Below, piece by piece: positions 45,987-56,695 of a stretch of DNA of 64,000 nt. The translations under genes were made by a program, and so were the position numbers. Numbering within the stretch: the first letter of the stretch is position 1; every line of letters starts with the position of its first letter. Under the pieces are notes generated by a model. That model searched no databases. It saw only the letters and a list, made by a program, of their open reading frames with translations, and was not told the origin of the DNA. The stretch is taken from NCBI GenBank assembly GCA_000509225.1, contig BAOK01000002.1, positions 4,496-68,495 of the forward strand, written 5' to 3'. This DNA is from Parvibaculaceae bacterium Mf 1.05b.01. GTDB taxonomy: Bacteria; Pseudomonadota; Alphaproteobacteria; Parvibaculales; Parvibaculaceae.

Positions 45987-47585
45987 CTACCCCAGATCAG
46001 GGCTCGTTCCCTCCAGCATCCGCTTTAGAAGATCCACATCTTCTTCCATGCCACTGTCTTCCCGGCAGAGCTCGTCAATCCGACGCACCGCGTGGATCAC
46101 AGTCGTGTGGTCACGCCCGCCAAACTTCCGGCCTATTTCAGGCAAAGAGCGCGTCGTAAGCTGTTTTGAGAGATACATGGCGATCTGGCGCGGCCTGGCC
46201 ACTGTTCGCGCCCGACGCGGCGAAAGCATGTCAGCGAGGCGGATATTGTAATATTGCGCCACGCGCCTCTGGATCTCTTCGATGGTGATCTTCGGCTCAT
46301 TGGAGCGCAGCAGGTCTCGCAGAACTTCCTGCGCCATCTCAACAGAGATTGGCCGGCCAACCAGAGAGGCGTAAGCCACGACCCTGGTAAGCGCGCCTTC
46401 AAGCTCGCGGATATTGTTGGTGATCCGCTGCGCCAGAAGCTCGAGCACACCCGGCGGCAGCTCAACGGCGCCAGCCCGAAGAGCCAGTGAATCGGCCTTC
46501 GCCTGCAAAATGCCCAGACGCAATTCGTAGTCTGTCGCGTGAATGTCGGCGACGAGGCCCCAGCCCAAACGCGATTTGATGCGCTCTTCAATCCCTTCAA
46601 GGTCCGATGGCGACCGGTCTGCCGAAATGATGACCTGATGATTGTGGTCAATCAGTGCATTGAACGTGTGGAAGAATTCCTCCTGAGTGGAATCCTTACC
46701 GGAGATGAATTGCACATCATCAATCATCAACACGTCGACTGTACGGAACTGCTGCTTGAACGCCATGGTGTCTTTGAAGCGGAGCGCTCGCACAAACTGA
46801 TACATGAACTTTTCCGCTGAAAGGTAGAGCACCTTCCGGTCTGGATGCCTGCGGCGGATCTCCCAGGCAATTGCGTGCATCAGATGAGTTTTGCCAAGAC
46901 CCACACCGCCATAGAGGAAGAGTGGATTGAAGGTAACATCTGTTGCTTCCGCTACACGTCGTGCTGCCGCATGGGCAAGTTCATTTGATTTGCCCACGAC
47001 GAAATTCTCAAAGGTGAAGCGCTCATCCAACGGCGCGCCCATGGCGTCCGGCGTCGCATCATCATAAGTGGTGCGCTGGGTTGGCGTGGACGGGGTCGGC
47101 GTGGACGGGGTCGTTGCAGCAGGTGCTTGTGGCTTCTGGCTCACTATGCCGGCGGTCTCGTCGCCGGGCAGGGGCGCTTCCATGCCGGTCGCACGCGTAT
47201 CAGCGCTCACGAGCACTTCGACACGCTCAACGCTTGGGTCTTCATCCTGCCAAAGAAGCAGCAACCGGTCTGATTGATGCGCGACCACCCAGGACCTGAT
47301 GAAGCGTGTTGGTGCGGCAACCATGACCTGACCATCGCCAATGCCAATCAGCTCCAGGGGTTTAACCCAACTATTGTAGGTCGCCTCTCCCAGCTCTACT
47401 GACATGCGCGCCTTCACACGTGCCCACTGGCTCGAGAGATCTTCACCGCCCATTAGTGCACCCTCTTGTGGATGCTGATCTTTTGAGAGGTCGCCCGATC
47501 CCACCTGCAAGCCATATTGTGTTTGATCGCCCCCATTGATCCCTCGTGCCGCGTTTTCTCTGGCCGCGTTTTCACTGTTCGACAT
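45987..47585 (-). CDS. dnaA: Chromosomal replication initiator protein DnaA
   Basis: This 532-residue protein is long for the family because of a Pro/Thr-rich domain II (about 150-200). Domain I is at about 45-120. The AAA+ domain has [16 protein letters not shown] and the sensor region. The C-terminal DNA-binding domain has the DnaA signature [14 protein letters not shown]. It initiates replication at oriC. In alphaproteobacteria oriC is often not adjacent to dnaA, and I saw no cluster of DnaA boxes upstream. Confidence 0.96.
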   Translation of the reverse strand: MSNSENAARENAARGINGGDQTQYGLQVGSGDLSKDQHPQEGALMGGEDLSSQWARVKARMSVELGEATYNSWVKPLELIGIGDGQVMVAAPTRFIRSWVVAHQSDRLLLLWQDEDPSVERVEVLVSADTRATGMEAPLPGDETAGIVSQKPQAPAATTPSTPTPSTPTQRTTYDDATPDAMGAPLDERFTFENFVVGKSNELAHAAARRVAEATDVTFNPLFLYGGVGLGKTHLMHAIAWEIRRRHPDRKVLYLSAEKFMYQFVRALRFKDTMAFKQQFRTVDVLMIDDVQFISGKDSTQEEFFHTFNALIDHNHQVIISADRSPSDLEGIEERIKSRLGWGLVADIHATDYELRLGILQAKADSLALRAGAVELPPGVLELLAQRITNNIRELEGALTRVVAYASLVGRPISVEMAQEVLRDLLRSNEPKITIEEIQRRVAQYYNIRLADMLSPRRARTVARPRQIAMYLSKQLTTRSLPEIGRKFGGRDHTTVIHAVRRIDELCREDSGMEEDVDLLKRMLEGTSPDLG

Positions 47586-47711
47586 TCTTTTTGCCTATGC
47601 CCCATTTAAGCTTCCTACTGCAGTGCGCCCCCTATGCGTACTACGGGATTCCGCCTCTTTATCTGTTGTCACTGATCAAGCTCTCGCTTCATCGTACACA
47701 ATTAGCGCTTC

Positions 47712-48194
47712 CTAGCTTTGGCGCCACGGCAGACCTGCCGCTTTCCATCCATTCGAGTGTCCGCGATGACGCTCCTCATCCAAATCACCTTCAAAGCCGC
47801 CAGCTACATTGTAGGCCGCCTTAAACCCGGCGGCGGTCATTGCAACTGCAGCTGATCGCGAGCGCACGCCTGAGCGACAGAGAAAAAACAAATTGCTTTC
47901 CTCCGACGCACCAACTTCCATCACCGCTTGCGCAACCGTCGTCGCAAACTCTTCATTGATGTTCATCGTCGGAAAGCTCTGCCACTCAACGCAGAACAGT
48001 TCCTTCCCCAAGGCCGATGTATCGGGCATGCCGACGAATGACCATTCCGCCTTGGTGCGGACATCAACCAGAACAGAGTCTTTTTCTTCAAGGAGAACAC
48101 GCCATGCTTCATCGACCGTGACATCACCTGCATAATCCGAAGGACGTTCTCCTTGAATCAGAGCAGGTTGTGATGATGTTCCGTTGACGCCCAT
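47712..48194 (-). CDS. Rhodanese-domain protein
   Basis: The 160-residue protein has one rhodanese domain: VLVDVRTKAEWSFVGMPD and the active-site loop CRSGVRS with the catalytic cysteine, then GFKAAYNVAGGFEGDLDE. It may move sulphane sulphur. The frame is open to 48617, but upstream translation lacks family character; ATG 48194 follows GGAG and is chosen. It lies upstream of dnaA on the same strand, an arrangement seen in Alphaproteobacteria. Confidence 0.85.
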   Translation of the reverse strand: MGVNGTSSQPALIQGERPSDYAGDVTVDEAWRVLLEEKDSVLVDVRTKAEWSFVGMPDTSALGKELFCVEWQSFPTMNINEEFATTVAQAVMEVGASEESNLFFLCRSGVRSRSAAVAMTAAGFKAAYNVAGGFEGDLDEERHRGHSNGWKAAGLPWRQS

Positions 48195-48765
48195 GTGCTC
48201 CGCATCTCTCCCCTTAAGTCCAGGCCGACCAAACCTGTCACCGCTCCAGCACAACGGCGCTCTTCGACTGAGTCCGATCTTGGGTCGGACTGTCGTCTCT
48301 AAAGTAAATACTTTGGACGTCTCGGTTTTTGGAAAACAAATACTTATAAAAAGGTAATCACTACTTACAAACCAAGTAATCATTGCCGTCAACCGAGGCT
48401 GATAACCATACTGGGAGACGGCGGGAGTGGCAAGTAGCCTGTGGACGAATCCGTCAAAAAAAGTTTGAAAGATTCCGCATGCACACCGTTTAAAGAGCAG
48501 GCTGTTGCAAAACGCACACGCAATGTCACTTAGAAGACAGGAAATTAGTTGCTCTAAATCGGCCTGTGCAAGCCGATTTATGGTGATCACAAAATGTAGC
48601 GATTCAACTGCGCGCACCTACTAGACGCATCATTACGTTGTGTGCGTCGTCTTCACACACGTGTTTGCGCAAAACAAAACCCCGAAACCATAACGGGTGT
48701 CGGGGTCGTTTCGGATCGCGCTGAGCGCTCTATCCTTTATTTAACAGATACTTGGAGGCAATCCC
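48195..48765. other. 571-base intergenic region between rhodanese and rpsT genes
   Basis: A very A/T-rich core lies at about 48300-48390 with two GTAATCA direct repeats. At 48555-48580 a 9-base perfect stem TAAATCGGC-N8-GCCGATTTA occurs. The closest DnaA-box-like sequence, TGTGGACGA, has two mismatches. The rpsT terminator is at 48670-48706. No gene was recognised. Confidence 0.5.
48670..48706 (-). terminator. Rho-independent terminator of rpsT
   Basis: Read on the minus strand, ACCCCGA ... TCGGGGT (48706 to 48679) forms the stem and the T-rich run TTTTGTTTTG lies beyond 48678. Confidence 0.8.
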
Positions 48766-49032
48766 TCAAGCTCCGATTGCTTTGACGCGCTGTGCCAAAC
48801 GAGACACTTTCCGGGATGCTGTGTTTTTGTGCAGGATCCCTTTTTGCGCACAGCGCATAATTTCGGGCTGAGCTGCCTTGAGAGCGCTGTTTGCTGCTGA
48901 CTGGTCGCCTGCCGCGATGGCTTCTTCGACTTTACGAACCTGCGAGCGCATTTGTGTGCGGCGGTTCTTGTTTACAGCGGTGCGGCGCTCAATCTGGCGG
49001 ATCGCTTTTTTTGCCGATTTGGTATTGGCCAT
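48766..49032 (-). CDS. rpsT: Small ribosomal subunit protein S20 (bS20)
   Basis: The 88-residue basic protein starts [17 protein letters not shown] and ends with [23 protein letters not shown], both diagnostic of S20. It binds 16S rRNA in early 30S assembly. It is monocistronic, with its own terminator. Confidence 0.96.
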   Translation of the reverse strand: MANTKSAKKAIRQIERRTAVNKNRRTQMRSQVRKVEEAIAAGDQSAANSALKAAQPEIMRCAQKGILHKNTASRKVSRLAQRVKAIGA

Positions 49033-49248
49033 CGGTCGTGTCCGTTTCTCGCAAACGCTCTATCTATGAGTAGATCAGAGCTAGGTTCTGGCGGTGAATT
49101 CATGTCACGCGGCCAGGCAGCTTGATAAGATGCCAGGTCGCAAGAGAGCGGGCGTTATACAAGGGCCTCAAAGGTCCGTCAACAGCCCATTTGTAGCCAA
49201 ATTCCGCCGGTTTTTTGTCACTTATTGGACATCTACCGGTTTTGACCT

Positions 49249-50022
49249 TTATCGGTTTTTAAATTGGGGCGTACGCTTGTCAACGAACGCCGCCATGCCC
49301 TCAGACTGATCTTCCGTGGCAAAGAGCGAGTGGAACACACGCCGCTCAAACTGAATGCCTTCGTTCAACGTCACTTCGTAAGCGCGGTTGACCGCCTCCT
49401 TTGCCATCATAGCCACCGGCAAGGACTTGGATGCAATGGTTTCGGCCGCTTTCAGCGCTTCTTCCAAAAGAGACTCTTTGGGCACTACCCGGCTTACCAG
49501 GCCTGCGCGCTCTGCTTCCTCGGCCTCCATCATGCGGCCGGTGAGACACATCTCCATGGCTTTCGACTTGCCAACAAAACGGGTGAGGCGTTGGGTGCCG
49601 CCAATCCCTGGAATAACGCCCAAGTTGATTTCCGGCTGACCGAAGCGGGCATTATCTCCGGCAAGAATGAAGTCACACATCATCGCAAGCTCACAGCCAC
49701 CGCCCAGAGCATACCCAGACACCGCCGCAATGGTCGGTGTGCGGCAGTGCGCAATCTCACCGGCTTTTGCAAAGAGATCCTCTTTATAGACATCCATGTA
49801 GGATTTGGGCTGCATCTCTTTGATGTCGGCACCCGCAGCGAACGCCTTCTCCGACCCGGTAATGACAATGCAGCCAATCGCCTCATCGGCATCGTAGGCC
49901 GCAACTGCTTCCACAAGTTCCTCAACTAGCTGATTGTTGAGCGCATTCAGGGCTTCAGGACGGTCCAACGTAATGAGACCGACCTTGCCGCGTGTTTCTG
50001 TCTTGATCGTCTCATAGGCCAT
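49249..50022 (-). CDS. Enoyl-CoA hydratase (crotonase family)
   Basis: The 257-residue protein has the oxyanion-hole segment [11 protein letters not shown], and [11 protein letters not shown] followed by [17 protein letters not shown]. The two catalytic glutamates are expected in GGGCELA and GQPEIN. It hydrates trans-2-enoyl-CoA in beta-oxidation. The gene between mutM and rpsT-dnaA is conserved in many alphaproteobacteria. Confidence 0.9.
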   Translation of the reverse strand: MAYETIKTETRGKVGLITLDRPEALNALNNQLVEELVEAVAAYDADEAIGCIVITGSEKAFAAGADIKEMQPKSYMDVYKEDLFAKAGEIAHCRTPTIAAVSGYALGGGCELAMMCDFILAGDNARFGQPEINLGVIPGIGGTQRLTRFVGKSKAMEMCLTGRMMEAEEAERAGLVSRVVPKESLLEEALKAAETIASKSLPVAMMAKEAVNRAYEVTLNEGIQFERRVFHSLFATEDQSEGMAAFVDKRTPQFKNR

Positions 50023-50061
50023 AATGGCTCACCCTCTTTTACGTTGGTCTCTGATTTTTTG

Positions 50062-50976
50062 TTAGCGCTGACAGGAGGGGCAATAGAAGCTCGACCTGCC
50101 ACTTTGAACAATGCGCGCCACCCTAGCCGTGCAGCCCTTTGTGAGACAAGCCTCCCCTTCCCGCCCATAGACCTGAAAGCGGTGTTGGAAATAGCCGAGC
50201 TCGCCGTCTGCCTGCGCATAGTCGCGCAGTGTGGAGCCTCCAGCCTCTATGGCTTCATTGATGACGTCGCGGATGATTGGGGCCAAACGCTCTGCGCGCA
50301 GCGCTGGCTTCGGCCCTTTGCCTGCAATCGTCGCGGCTGTGCGTTTGGGCGAAATCCGGGCACGATAAAGCGCCTCGCATACATAGATGTTGCCCAACCC
50401 TGCCACGACGCGCTGATCGAGCAACGCGGACTTGATGGGAGTCTTTTTTCCCCTTAAGGCATCGGCAAGGCCGATGGCAGAGAATTCGTTGCCATTTGGC
50501 TCAGGCCCCAGTCCAGCCAGGTGCTTTGAACCACCCAGCACATCCTCTGCGATCAAGTCCATATATCCAAAACGGCGATGGTCTGAATAGACGATGCGTG
50601 TCCCGCTTTTCATGTGGAACACCACATGGTCATGCTTGCCTGTGCCATCGGGTGCCGCTTTGCTTCCCTCATGAGCGAAGACACCGGGCACATTCTCCAC
50701 ACCCCACGGGTCCATGCCTTTTGGCGGGCAGATGGTGAAACGTCCGGACATACCGAGGTGGGATAGAAGAACCTGGCCGCTTTCGAGATGAATAAGCAGA
50801 TATTTCGCCCGGCGGCTGAGGCCTGTCACCTTTTGGCCAGAAACTTTGCGCGAAAGGCCTTTGGGGAAGGGAAAGCGCAGGTTTGGACGGCGGACTTCCA
50901 GACGGTCGATTACATGGCCCTCCATCGAAGGCTCAAGCCCTCTTCGGACGGTTTCGACTTCTGGGAGTTCCGGCAT
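50062..50976 (-). CDS. mutM: Formamidopyrimidine-DNA glycosylase
   Basis: The 304-residue protein starts [14 protein letters not shown] with the catalytic P2-E3, and ends with a zinc finger of pattern C-x4-C-x16-C-x2-C. It removes 8-oxoguanine and formamidopyrimidines and nicks the strand. It is divergent from ubiE, and 39 bases upstream of the enoyl-CoA hydratase gene. Confidence 0.95.
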   Translation of the reverse strand: MPELPEVETVRRGLEPSMEGHVIDRLEVRRPNLRFPFPKGLSRKVSGQKVTGLSRRAKYLLIHLESGQVLLSHLGMSGRFTICPPKGMDPWGVENVPGVFAHEGSKAAPDGTGKHDHVVFHMKSGTRIVYSDHRRFGYMDLIAEDVLGGSKHLAGLGPEPNGNEFSAIGLADALRGKKTPIKSALLDQRVVAGLGNIYVCEALYRARISPKRTAATIAGKGPKPALRAERLAPIIRDVINEAIEAGGSTLRDYAQADGELGYFQHRFQVYGREGEACLTKGCTARVARIVQSGRSSFYCPSCQR

Positions 50977-51121
50977 GGATGTTAAGGCTCGCTCAGGTCA
51001 GCAATAGTACCGTTTCGCAGTGTCGCGGGACGCGTCGAAAGGGCACATTAAGAAAGAACGGCGCAAAGTAGCGCGGTTCTGCCGCTTCCGCTATGGTCCG
51101 GCGCGAAGAGGTATAGATTTA

Positions 51122-51907
51122 ATGACCGGTCCTGACCCAGACAAATATGCTGATGACAGCAGAGCCAAACATTTCGGGTTCAAGCCTGTTTCCGAAGAGG
51201 AAAAAACACGTCTGGTCTATTCCGTCTTCGAAAAGGTCGCAGATCGCTACGATCTGATGAATGACCTTATGACAGTGGGACTCCACCGGGCCTGGAAGCA
51301 GGCCATGGTCGACAAGCTGACGCCTCCGAGAAACGCCCGCCCCTGGCATCTGATCGATGTGGCAGGCGGCACTGGCGACATTGCCTTTCGCGCACTCGAC
51401 CGCGCCGGAGTAAACGCCCAGGTCACGGTCTGTGACATTAATGACCACATGCTTGAGGTGGGACGGGCCCGCGCTCTTGAGCAAAGCTACGGAGACCGCA
51501 CGGAGTTTATCTGCGGCGACGCGGAGACACTCCCTTTCCCTGACCGGCATTTCGATGCTTATTCGATTGCGCTTGGCATTCGCAATGTCACCCGCATGCA
51601 GAACGCGTTGCGCGACGCCTATCGGGTGTTAAAACCTGGGGGACGGTTTGTGGTTCTGGAAATGTCTCACATGGTCACACCCGAACTACAGCAGGTTTAT
51701 GACTTCCTCTCGTTCAACGCGATCCCGCCCATTGGCAAAGCGGTGACCGGTGATGCAGGACCCTATCAATATCTCATCGAAAGCACACGTCAGTTTCCGA
51801 AACCGGATGTCTTCAAAACGATGATTGAAGATGCTGGTTTTGAGAATGTTCAGTATCAAAGCTTGAGCGGTGGCATTGTCGCCCTTCACTGGGGCTGGCG
51901 GATCTAA
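51122..51907 (+). CDS. ubiE: Demethylmenaquinone/2-methoxy-6-polyprenyl-1,4-benzoquinol methyltransferase
   Basis: The 261-residue class I SAM methyltransferase has the UbiE pattern: [37 protein letters not shown], motif [12 protein letters not shown] and [14 protein letters not shown]. The frame is open to 51020, but ATG 51122 follows AGAGG and gives the conserved length. It is followed by ubiB 4 bases after its stop. Confidence 0.93.
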   Translation: MTGPDPDKYADDSRAKHFGFKPVSEEEKTRLVYSVFEKVADRYDLMNDLMTVGLHRAWKQAMVDKLTPPRNARPWHLIDVAGGTGDIAFRALDRAGVNAQVTVCDINDHMLEVGRARALEQSYGDRTEFICGDAETLPFPDRHFDAYSIALGIRNVTRMQNALRDAYRVLKPGGRFVVLEMSHMVTPELQQVYDFLSFNAIPPIGKAVTGDAGPYQYLIESTRQFPKPDVFKTMIEDAGFENVQYQSLSGGIVALHWGWRI

Positions 51908-51911
51908 ATCC

Positions 51912-53534
51912 ATGGGCGCCCTTCGCAACATGATCCGACTTGTGCGCGCGGGCCGCGTTATGGCGCGCTATGACGCATTGTTTCCGCCTGAATTTGAAGA
52001 CGATGTACCGGCAGTTGTGAAGGTGGGGCGATCCCTTGCCTCCATCCGTCTGCCCTGGGAACCCAAACCCCACACGAGTGACGATGATGCAGAGCGGCTG
52101 TCCACCGCCTTGCAGGTCTTAGGCCCCTCCTACATCAAGCTCGGTCAGTTTTTAGCGACACGAGCCGATATTATCGGCGCCGACCTTGCAGGGGATCTGG
52201 CACTCCTTCGCGACAAGCTGCCGCCTTTCGATCAGTCCATCGCCATCAAGACGATTGAGAGCGATCTTGGCCAAAAGGTGGGCGATTTATTTGTCGATCT
52301 TGGTGAGCCGGTCGCGGCGGCCTCAATCGCGCAGGTTCACAAAGCAACCATTGCAGAGGCGGAACGTTCTGATGGGGACGGGCCCGACGGGCTTGCCTAT
52401 CGCCCTGTCGCGGTCAAAGTGCTGCGCCCTGATGTGGAAAAACGTTTTGCGGCGGACCTTGAGAGCTTCTTCTGGGTTGCCCGCCTGATCGAGCGTGTGC
52501 AGCCCTCCGCTCGGCGGCTGCGACCTGTAGAAGTGGTGCAAACCCTAGCGGACAGTGTGGCCCTTGAGATGGATCTGCGCCTTGAAGCAGCCGCCATGTC
52601 CGAAATGGCGCAGAACACAGCTGGTGACAAACATTTCAGGGTTCCTGAAATTGATTGGGAACGCACAGCGCGGCGCGTCATGACCATGGAATGGATCGAT
52701 GGCATCCCGGCCAGCGATGCAGCAGCTGTTGCGGCTGCCGGACACAACATGGCGGAGCTCGGTACACGCGTGATTCAGACCTTCCTCACCCACGCGCTAA
52801 GAGACGGTTTCTTTCACGCCGACATGCATCAGGGGAATCTGTTTGTCGATAAAGACGGGTCTCTGGTCGCTGTTGATTTCGGCATTATGGGGCGCCTTGA
52901 TCAACGGTCTCGGCGTTTCCTCGCTGAAATACTCTTTGGTTTTGTCAGGCGGGACTATACCCGCGTTGCCGAAATTCATTTCGAAGCCGGATATGTTCCT
53001 GAAGACAAGAATGTCGACACATTCGCTCAGGCGCTTCGTTCAATTGGAGAGCCCATCTTCGGAAAAGATGCCAAAGATGTCTCCATGGGCCGTCTGTTGG
53101 CGCAGCTCTTCCTTGTCACCGACCAGTTCGACATGGAAACGCGGCCGGAGCTGATCCTGCTCCAGAAAACCATGGTCGTGGTCGAAGGTGTCGCGCGTCA
53201 TTTCGATCCTGAACATAATATCTGGGACAGCGCAGAACCCATCCTCGCCTCTTGGATGGCAGAGCGTCTTGGGCCTGAAGGCATGATCCAGGATGCCACG
53301 GACAGTGCCGCTGCACTCGGCCGTGTTGTCACTCATCTGCCTGACTTTATTGATCGAGTCGACAAGACCAGTCGGCTGGTGAGCGAAAGCATTGACGGTG
53401 CAGGCATCAAACTTCACCCCAGCACCGCCGATGCCATCGGCAAGGCACAGCGGACCGAACAACGCGGCAGCCGCGCGGCCTTGTGGGTTGCGGCGCTGGC
53501 ACTTGTCGCTTTAGCAATCACACAAGTGCTTTAG
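51912..53534 (+). CDS. ubiB: UbiB-family atypical kinase-like protein, ubiquinone biosynthesis
   Basis: The 540-residue protein has the ABC1/ADCK hallmarks: the KxGQ motif in SYIKLGQFLATRADI, the alanine-rich loop AAASIAQVHKA, FFHADMHQGNLFV and VDFGIMGRL. A hydrophobic C-terminal tail (about 515-540) anchors it. It supports ubiquinone synthesis and shows ATPase activity in homologues. The upstream GTG in frame (51870) is less likely than ATG 51912. Confidence 0.93.
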   Translation: MGALRNMIRLVRAGRVMARYDALFPPEFEDDVPAVVKVGRSLASIRLPWEPKPHTSDDDAERLSTALQVLGPSYIKLGQFLATRADIIGADLAGDLALLRDKLPPFDQSIAIKTIESDLGQKVGDLFVDLGEPVAAASIAQVHKATIAEAERSDGDGPDGLAYRPVAVKVLRPDVEKRFAADLESFFWVARLIERVQPSARRLRPVEVVQTLADSVALEMDLRLEAAAMSEMAQNTAGDKHFRVPEIDWERTARRVMTMEWIDGIPASDAAAVAAAGHNMAELGTRVIQTFLTHALRDGFFHADMHQGNLFVDKDGSLVAVDFGIMGRLDQRSRRFLAEILFGFVRRDYTRVAEIHFEAGYVPEDKNVDTFAQALRSIGEPIFGKDAKDVSMGRLLAQLFLVTDQFDMETRPELILLQKTMVVVEGVARHFDPEHNIWDSAEPILASWMAERLGPEGMIQDATDSAAALGRVVTHLPDFIDRVDKTSRLVSESIDGAGIKLHPSTADAIGKAQRTEQRGSRAALWVAALALVALAITQVL

Positions 53535-53629
53535 ATCTATATTGAGCCGCCCTTGCGGCCCTACAGGACAAGTCCTACGTCTTGCCCTAGGCTCACGTTC
53601 ACTTTTCAACTATTGGCCTTGGAGGCAAG

Positions 53630-54820
53630 ATGAAGATCCTGGTTCTGGGAGCAGGTGGCATGGGCGCTAAAGCCGCCGAGACTGTTGCGCAATTGGATGA
53701 GGTTTCCGCGCTTACACTCGCTGACCTGGATTTTGGGTCCGCAGGGCGCATCGCCAAAAAGTGCGGACCCAAGGCGCGGGCGCTCAAGCTTGATGTCACA
53801 GACCTCACAGCGCTCCACGGGGCTCTCAAAAAGGCGGATGCGGTGCTCAACTGTGTCGGACCCTTCTTTCGTTTCGGTGTGCCCATTCTCACGGCCGCTA
53901 TTGAGACAAGGACCCGCTATTTCGATATTTGCGACGATCCAGAGCCAACGCTCGAAATGCTTGCATTGACTGACAAAGCACAAGCCAACAATGTGCTCGC
54001 CATTGTTGGCATGGGAGCGAGCCCCGGGATTTCAAATCTACTTGCTGCCAAAACATGCACGGCGCTGGATGAGATAGATCACTTGATCACCGGCTGGAGC
54101 CTTGATGATGACGCGGATGGGCCGATGGGTGACCTCGATCTCAATGAGGAGGGCGGCAATGCCGCCTTTGTTCACTGGATGGAACAATGTTCCGGCGAGG
54201 TCACGGGCTGGGTTGAGGGACAGCTTGCATCTGTGAAACCCCTGCAACCTTTGAAGATGACCTATCCTGGCATTGGGAAACGAACATTATGGACGGTGGG
54301 CCATCCAGAACCGGTCACACTTCCCCTGACCTTTCCTCATGTGACCAATGCGTCGAATGCCATGGCGCTCAACCGGCTGGATGCGATGGGATTGAAAGAT
54401 CTTGCCCGCCGTATTGATGCGGGCCGCATTACAATCGATGAGGCAGCTACAGAAATTTCTGGTTCTTTCTCTGATGGGGGCGGGTCTGCCTTTCAATCCT
54501 TTATCGCCTGGGTCTTTTCCAAAATTTCAGGGCCAAAATTCCCCTCCCTCTTTGCGCTGGCAGAGGGCCGCCTCGACGGGCGCCCGGCTATTGCCGCTGC
54601 GGCCATCACCTCTCTTCCGAAAGACGGCATGGCGGGTATCACCAGCGTGCCTCTTGCTGTGGCGTTGAAACTCTATATTGAAGGGAAAATCGCGGGCACC
54701 GGCGTTAAAGCACCTGAGGCCGTTATCGATCCGGACGTCTTTTTTAATGCGTTTCACCCCTATTGCGTGTCGCCAAGCCCGGTTTCGCCAGAGAAACTGG
54801 TCTCATTTACTGTCGGCTGA
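53630..54820 (+). CDS. Saccharopine dehydrogenase-like NAD(P)-binding protein
   Basis: The 396-residue protein starts with the Rossmann motif VLGAGGMGAKAAETVA, followed by LNCVGPFFRFGVPI and GMGASPGISNLLA, the pattern of the saccharopine-dehydrogenase (trans-acting) group. The substrate is unknown; a lysine pathway role is not implied. It lies between ubiB and coaBC on the same strand, apparently as a separate unit. Confidence 0.8.
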   Translation: MKILVLGAGGMGAKAAETVAQLDEVSALTLADLDFGSAGRIAKKCGPKARALKLDVTDLTALHGALKKADAVLNCVGPFFRFGVPILTAAIETRTRYFDICDDPEPTLEMLALTDKAQANNVLAIVGMGASPGISNLLAAKTCTALDEIDHLITGWSLDDDADGPMGDLDLNEEGGNAAFVHWMEQCSGEVTGWVEGQLASVKPLQPLKMTYPGIGKRTLWTVGHPEPVTLPLTFPHVTNASNAMALNRLDAMGLKDLARRIDAGRITIDEAATEISGSFSDGGGSAFQSFIAWVFSKISGPKFPSLFALAEGRLDGRPAIAAAAITSLPKDGMAGITSVPLAVALKLYIEGKIAGTGVKAPEAVIDPDVFFNAFHPYCVSPSPVSPEKLVSFTVG

Positions 54821-54955
54821 GCAAATCACGCGGTCTTTGCTGCTAACGGGAAATTGATCTACACAAAGTCACCGTGAAACCCTATATTCTCCGGCAACAG
54901 ATTGCATTGGTCCGCTGATGTCCAGCGAACCCCGTGCTTTCCAGGAGTTTCACAT

Positions 54956-56188
54956 ATGTCCTCACCTGTGTCCCAGCCGGGCCAGAGTCTGAACGGTCGC
55001 CGCATCTTGCTGATCATCGGCGGCGGCATTGCTGCTTATAAGAGTTTGGAGCTAGTCCGGCGGTTGCGCGAGCGCGGTGCGAGCGTCCGCGCGATCATGA
55101 CCCAGGCCGCTGGGGAGTTTGTGACACCGCTCTCCGTCTCGAGCCTTACGGAGGATGCGGTCTACCAATCTCTGTTCGATCTTACTCAGGAAAGTGAGAT
55201 GGGACATATTCAACTCTCACGAGATGCGGACTTGCTTGTTGTGGTGCCCGCCACCGCGGACCTTATGGCCAAGATGGCCGGTGGTCTTGCAAGCGACCTC
55301 GCCACAACCGCGCTGCTCGCAACCGACAAGCCTGTCCTCGTGGCGCCCGCTATGAATGTACGCATGTGGGAGCACGCAGCGACACAACGCAATATTGCGA
55401 CGCTTCGGGGTGATGGCATTCACTTTGTCGGCCCCAATGACGGGGACATGGCGTGCGGCGAATTCGGCCCGGGCCGCATGGCAGAACCGATGGAAATTGT
55501 TCAGGCCATAGAAGAGCAGCTCGCAAACCCTGCTGACCGTCCGCTATCGGGAAAGTCTGCGCTTGTGACGTCCGGGCCCACCCATGAGCCGATTGATCCG
55601 GTGCGCTACATCGCAAACCGCTCCTCTGGCAAACAAGGCCACGCGATCGCTGCGGCGCTTGCGCGACTTGGCGCCGATACCACGCTTGTTGCCGGGCCGA
55701 CCGCCCAAGCTGATCCCGTCGGCGTTCACGTGAAACATGTGGAAACGGCACGCGAAATGTTGGCCGCTTGCGAAGCCGCCCTGCCCGCAGACATCGCGAT
55801 CTGTACGGCCGCCGTCGCAGATTGGCGGGTCGATCAAAGTGCCAACCAGAAGATGAAAAAGGATGGCAGCGGCACACCACCTGCGCTTGCCCTGGTTGAA
55901 AACCCCGACATTCTGAAAACCCTTTCCCAACATGCAAGCCTGCGCCCAGGTTTGGTGATCGGCTTTGCAGCAGAGACTGAAAATATTGTCGACTACGCCC
56001 AAGCCAAACGGGCACGCAAAGGGTGTGACTGGATTGTCGCCAATGATGTGTCTCCAGGCACCGGCATTATGGGCGGTGACATGAACAGCGTTCATCTGAT
56101 CACTGCTGAGACCCATGAAGACTGGCCTTCAATGTCGAAGGCAGATGTAGCCCAGCGCCTGGCGCTCCGCGTCGCAGATCACTTTTAA
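54956..56188 (+). CDS. coaBC: Bifunctional phosphopantothenoylcysteine decarboxylase/synthetase
   Basis: The 410-residue protein has the CoaC (N-terminal) flavoprotein GGIAAYKSLELVRRL, the active-site segment GHIQLSRDAD and the PAMNVRMW signature. The CoaB half has TSGPTHEPIDPVRYIANRSSGKQG. It catalyses two consecutive steps of coenzyme A synthesis. ATG 54956 follows AGGAG; the frame is open to 54902. It is followed closely by dut, the order coaBC-dut seen in many Proteobacteria. Confidence 0.95.
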   Translation: MSSPVSQPGQSLNGRRILLIIGGGIAAYKSLELVRRLRERGASVRAIMTQAAGEFVTPLSVSSLTEDAVYQSLFDLTQESEMGHIQLSRDADLLVVVPATADLMAKMAGGLASDLATTALLATDKPVLVAPAMNVRMWEHAATQRNIATLRGDGIHFVGPNDGDMACGEFGPGRMAEPMEIVQAIEEQLANPADRPLSGKSALVTSGPTHEPIDPVRYIANRSSGKQGHAIAAALARLGADTTLVAGPTAQADPVGVHVKHVETAREMLAACEAALPADIAICTAAVADWRVDQSANQKMKKDGSGTPPALALVENPDILKTLSQHASLRPGLVIGFAAETENIVDYAQAKRARKGCDWIVANDVSPGTGIMGGDMNSVHLITAETHEDWPSMSKADVAQRLALRVADHF

Positions 56189-56197
56189 GGAATGAAA

Positions 56198-56668
56198 ATG
56201 AGTTTTTCGGAAGTTCCCGTGCCGGTTCAGCGTTTGCCCCATGGGCGCGACTTACCGCTCCCGCAATATGAGACAGATGGCGCAGCGGGTCTCGATCTGC
56301 AGGCCGCAATCCCCGAGGGCGAAGAGCTGGTGCTGGCACCTGGTGCGCGCGATATGGTTCCGACCGGTCTCGCTATCGCTCTGCCCCATGGATATGAAGC
56401 GCAGATCCGCCCGCGTTCGGGTTTGGCGGCGAAGAATGGTGTGACCGCGCTCAATTCGCCGGGCACGATCGATTGCGATTATCGCGGAGAGGTGAAGGTC
56501 ATCTTGATCAATCATGGGGCTGACCCTCTGGTGATCACCAGAGGCATGCGCATTGCGCAAATGATCATCGCACCTGTGACACGTGGCATTTTTGAAGAAC
56601 ATGACAGCCTGCCAGAAACCGACCGGGGTGCCGGTGGATTTGGTTCTACGGGCACCGGCGGCTCTTGA
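56198..56668 (+). CDS. dut: Deoxyuridine 5'-triphosphate nucleotidohydrolase
   Basis: The 156-residue dUTPase has all five motifs: [34 protein letters not shown] and the C-terminal [10 protein letters not shown]. It keeps uracil out of DNA and supplies dUMP. Two ATGs are close: 56192 is one base after AAGGA, whereas 56198 is seven bases after it, so 56198 is chosen. Confidence 0.95.
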   Translation: MSFSEVPVPVQRLPHGRDLPLPQYETDGAAGLDLQAAIPEGEELVLAPGARDMVPTGLAIALPHGYEAQIRPRSGLAAKNGVTALNSPGTIDCDYRGEVKVILINHGADPLVITRGMRIAQMIIAPVTRGIFEEHDSLPETDRGAGGFGSTGTGGS

Positions 56669-56695
56669 GCACCGGATAAGGAAGGGCAGCGAACA

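Noticed and set aside
47586-48765. oriC with DnaA boxes upstream of dnaA
   Set aside because: The best candidate (TGTGGACGA) has two mismatches and no cluster is present; origin status is left open.
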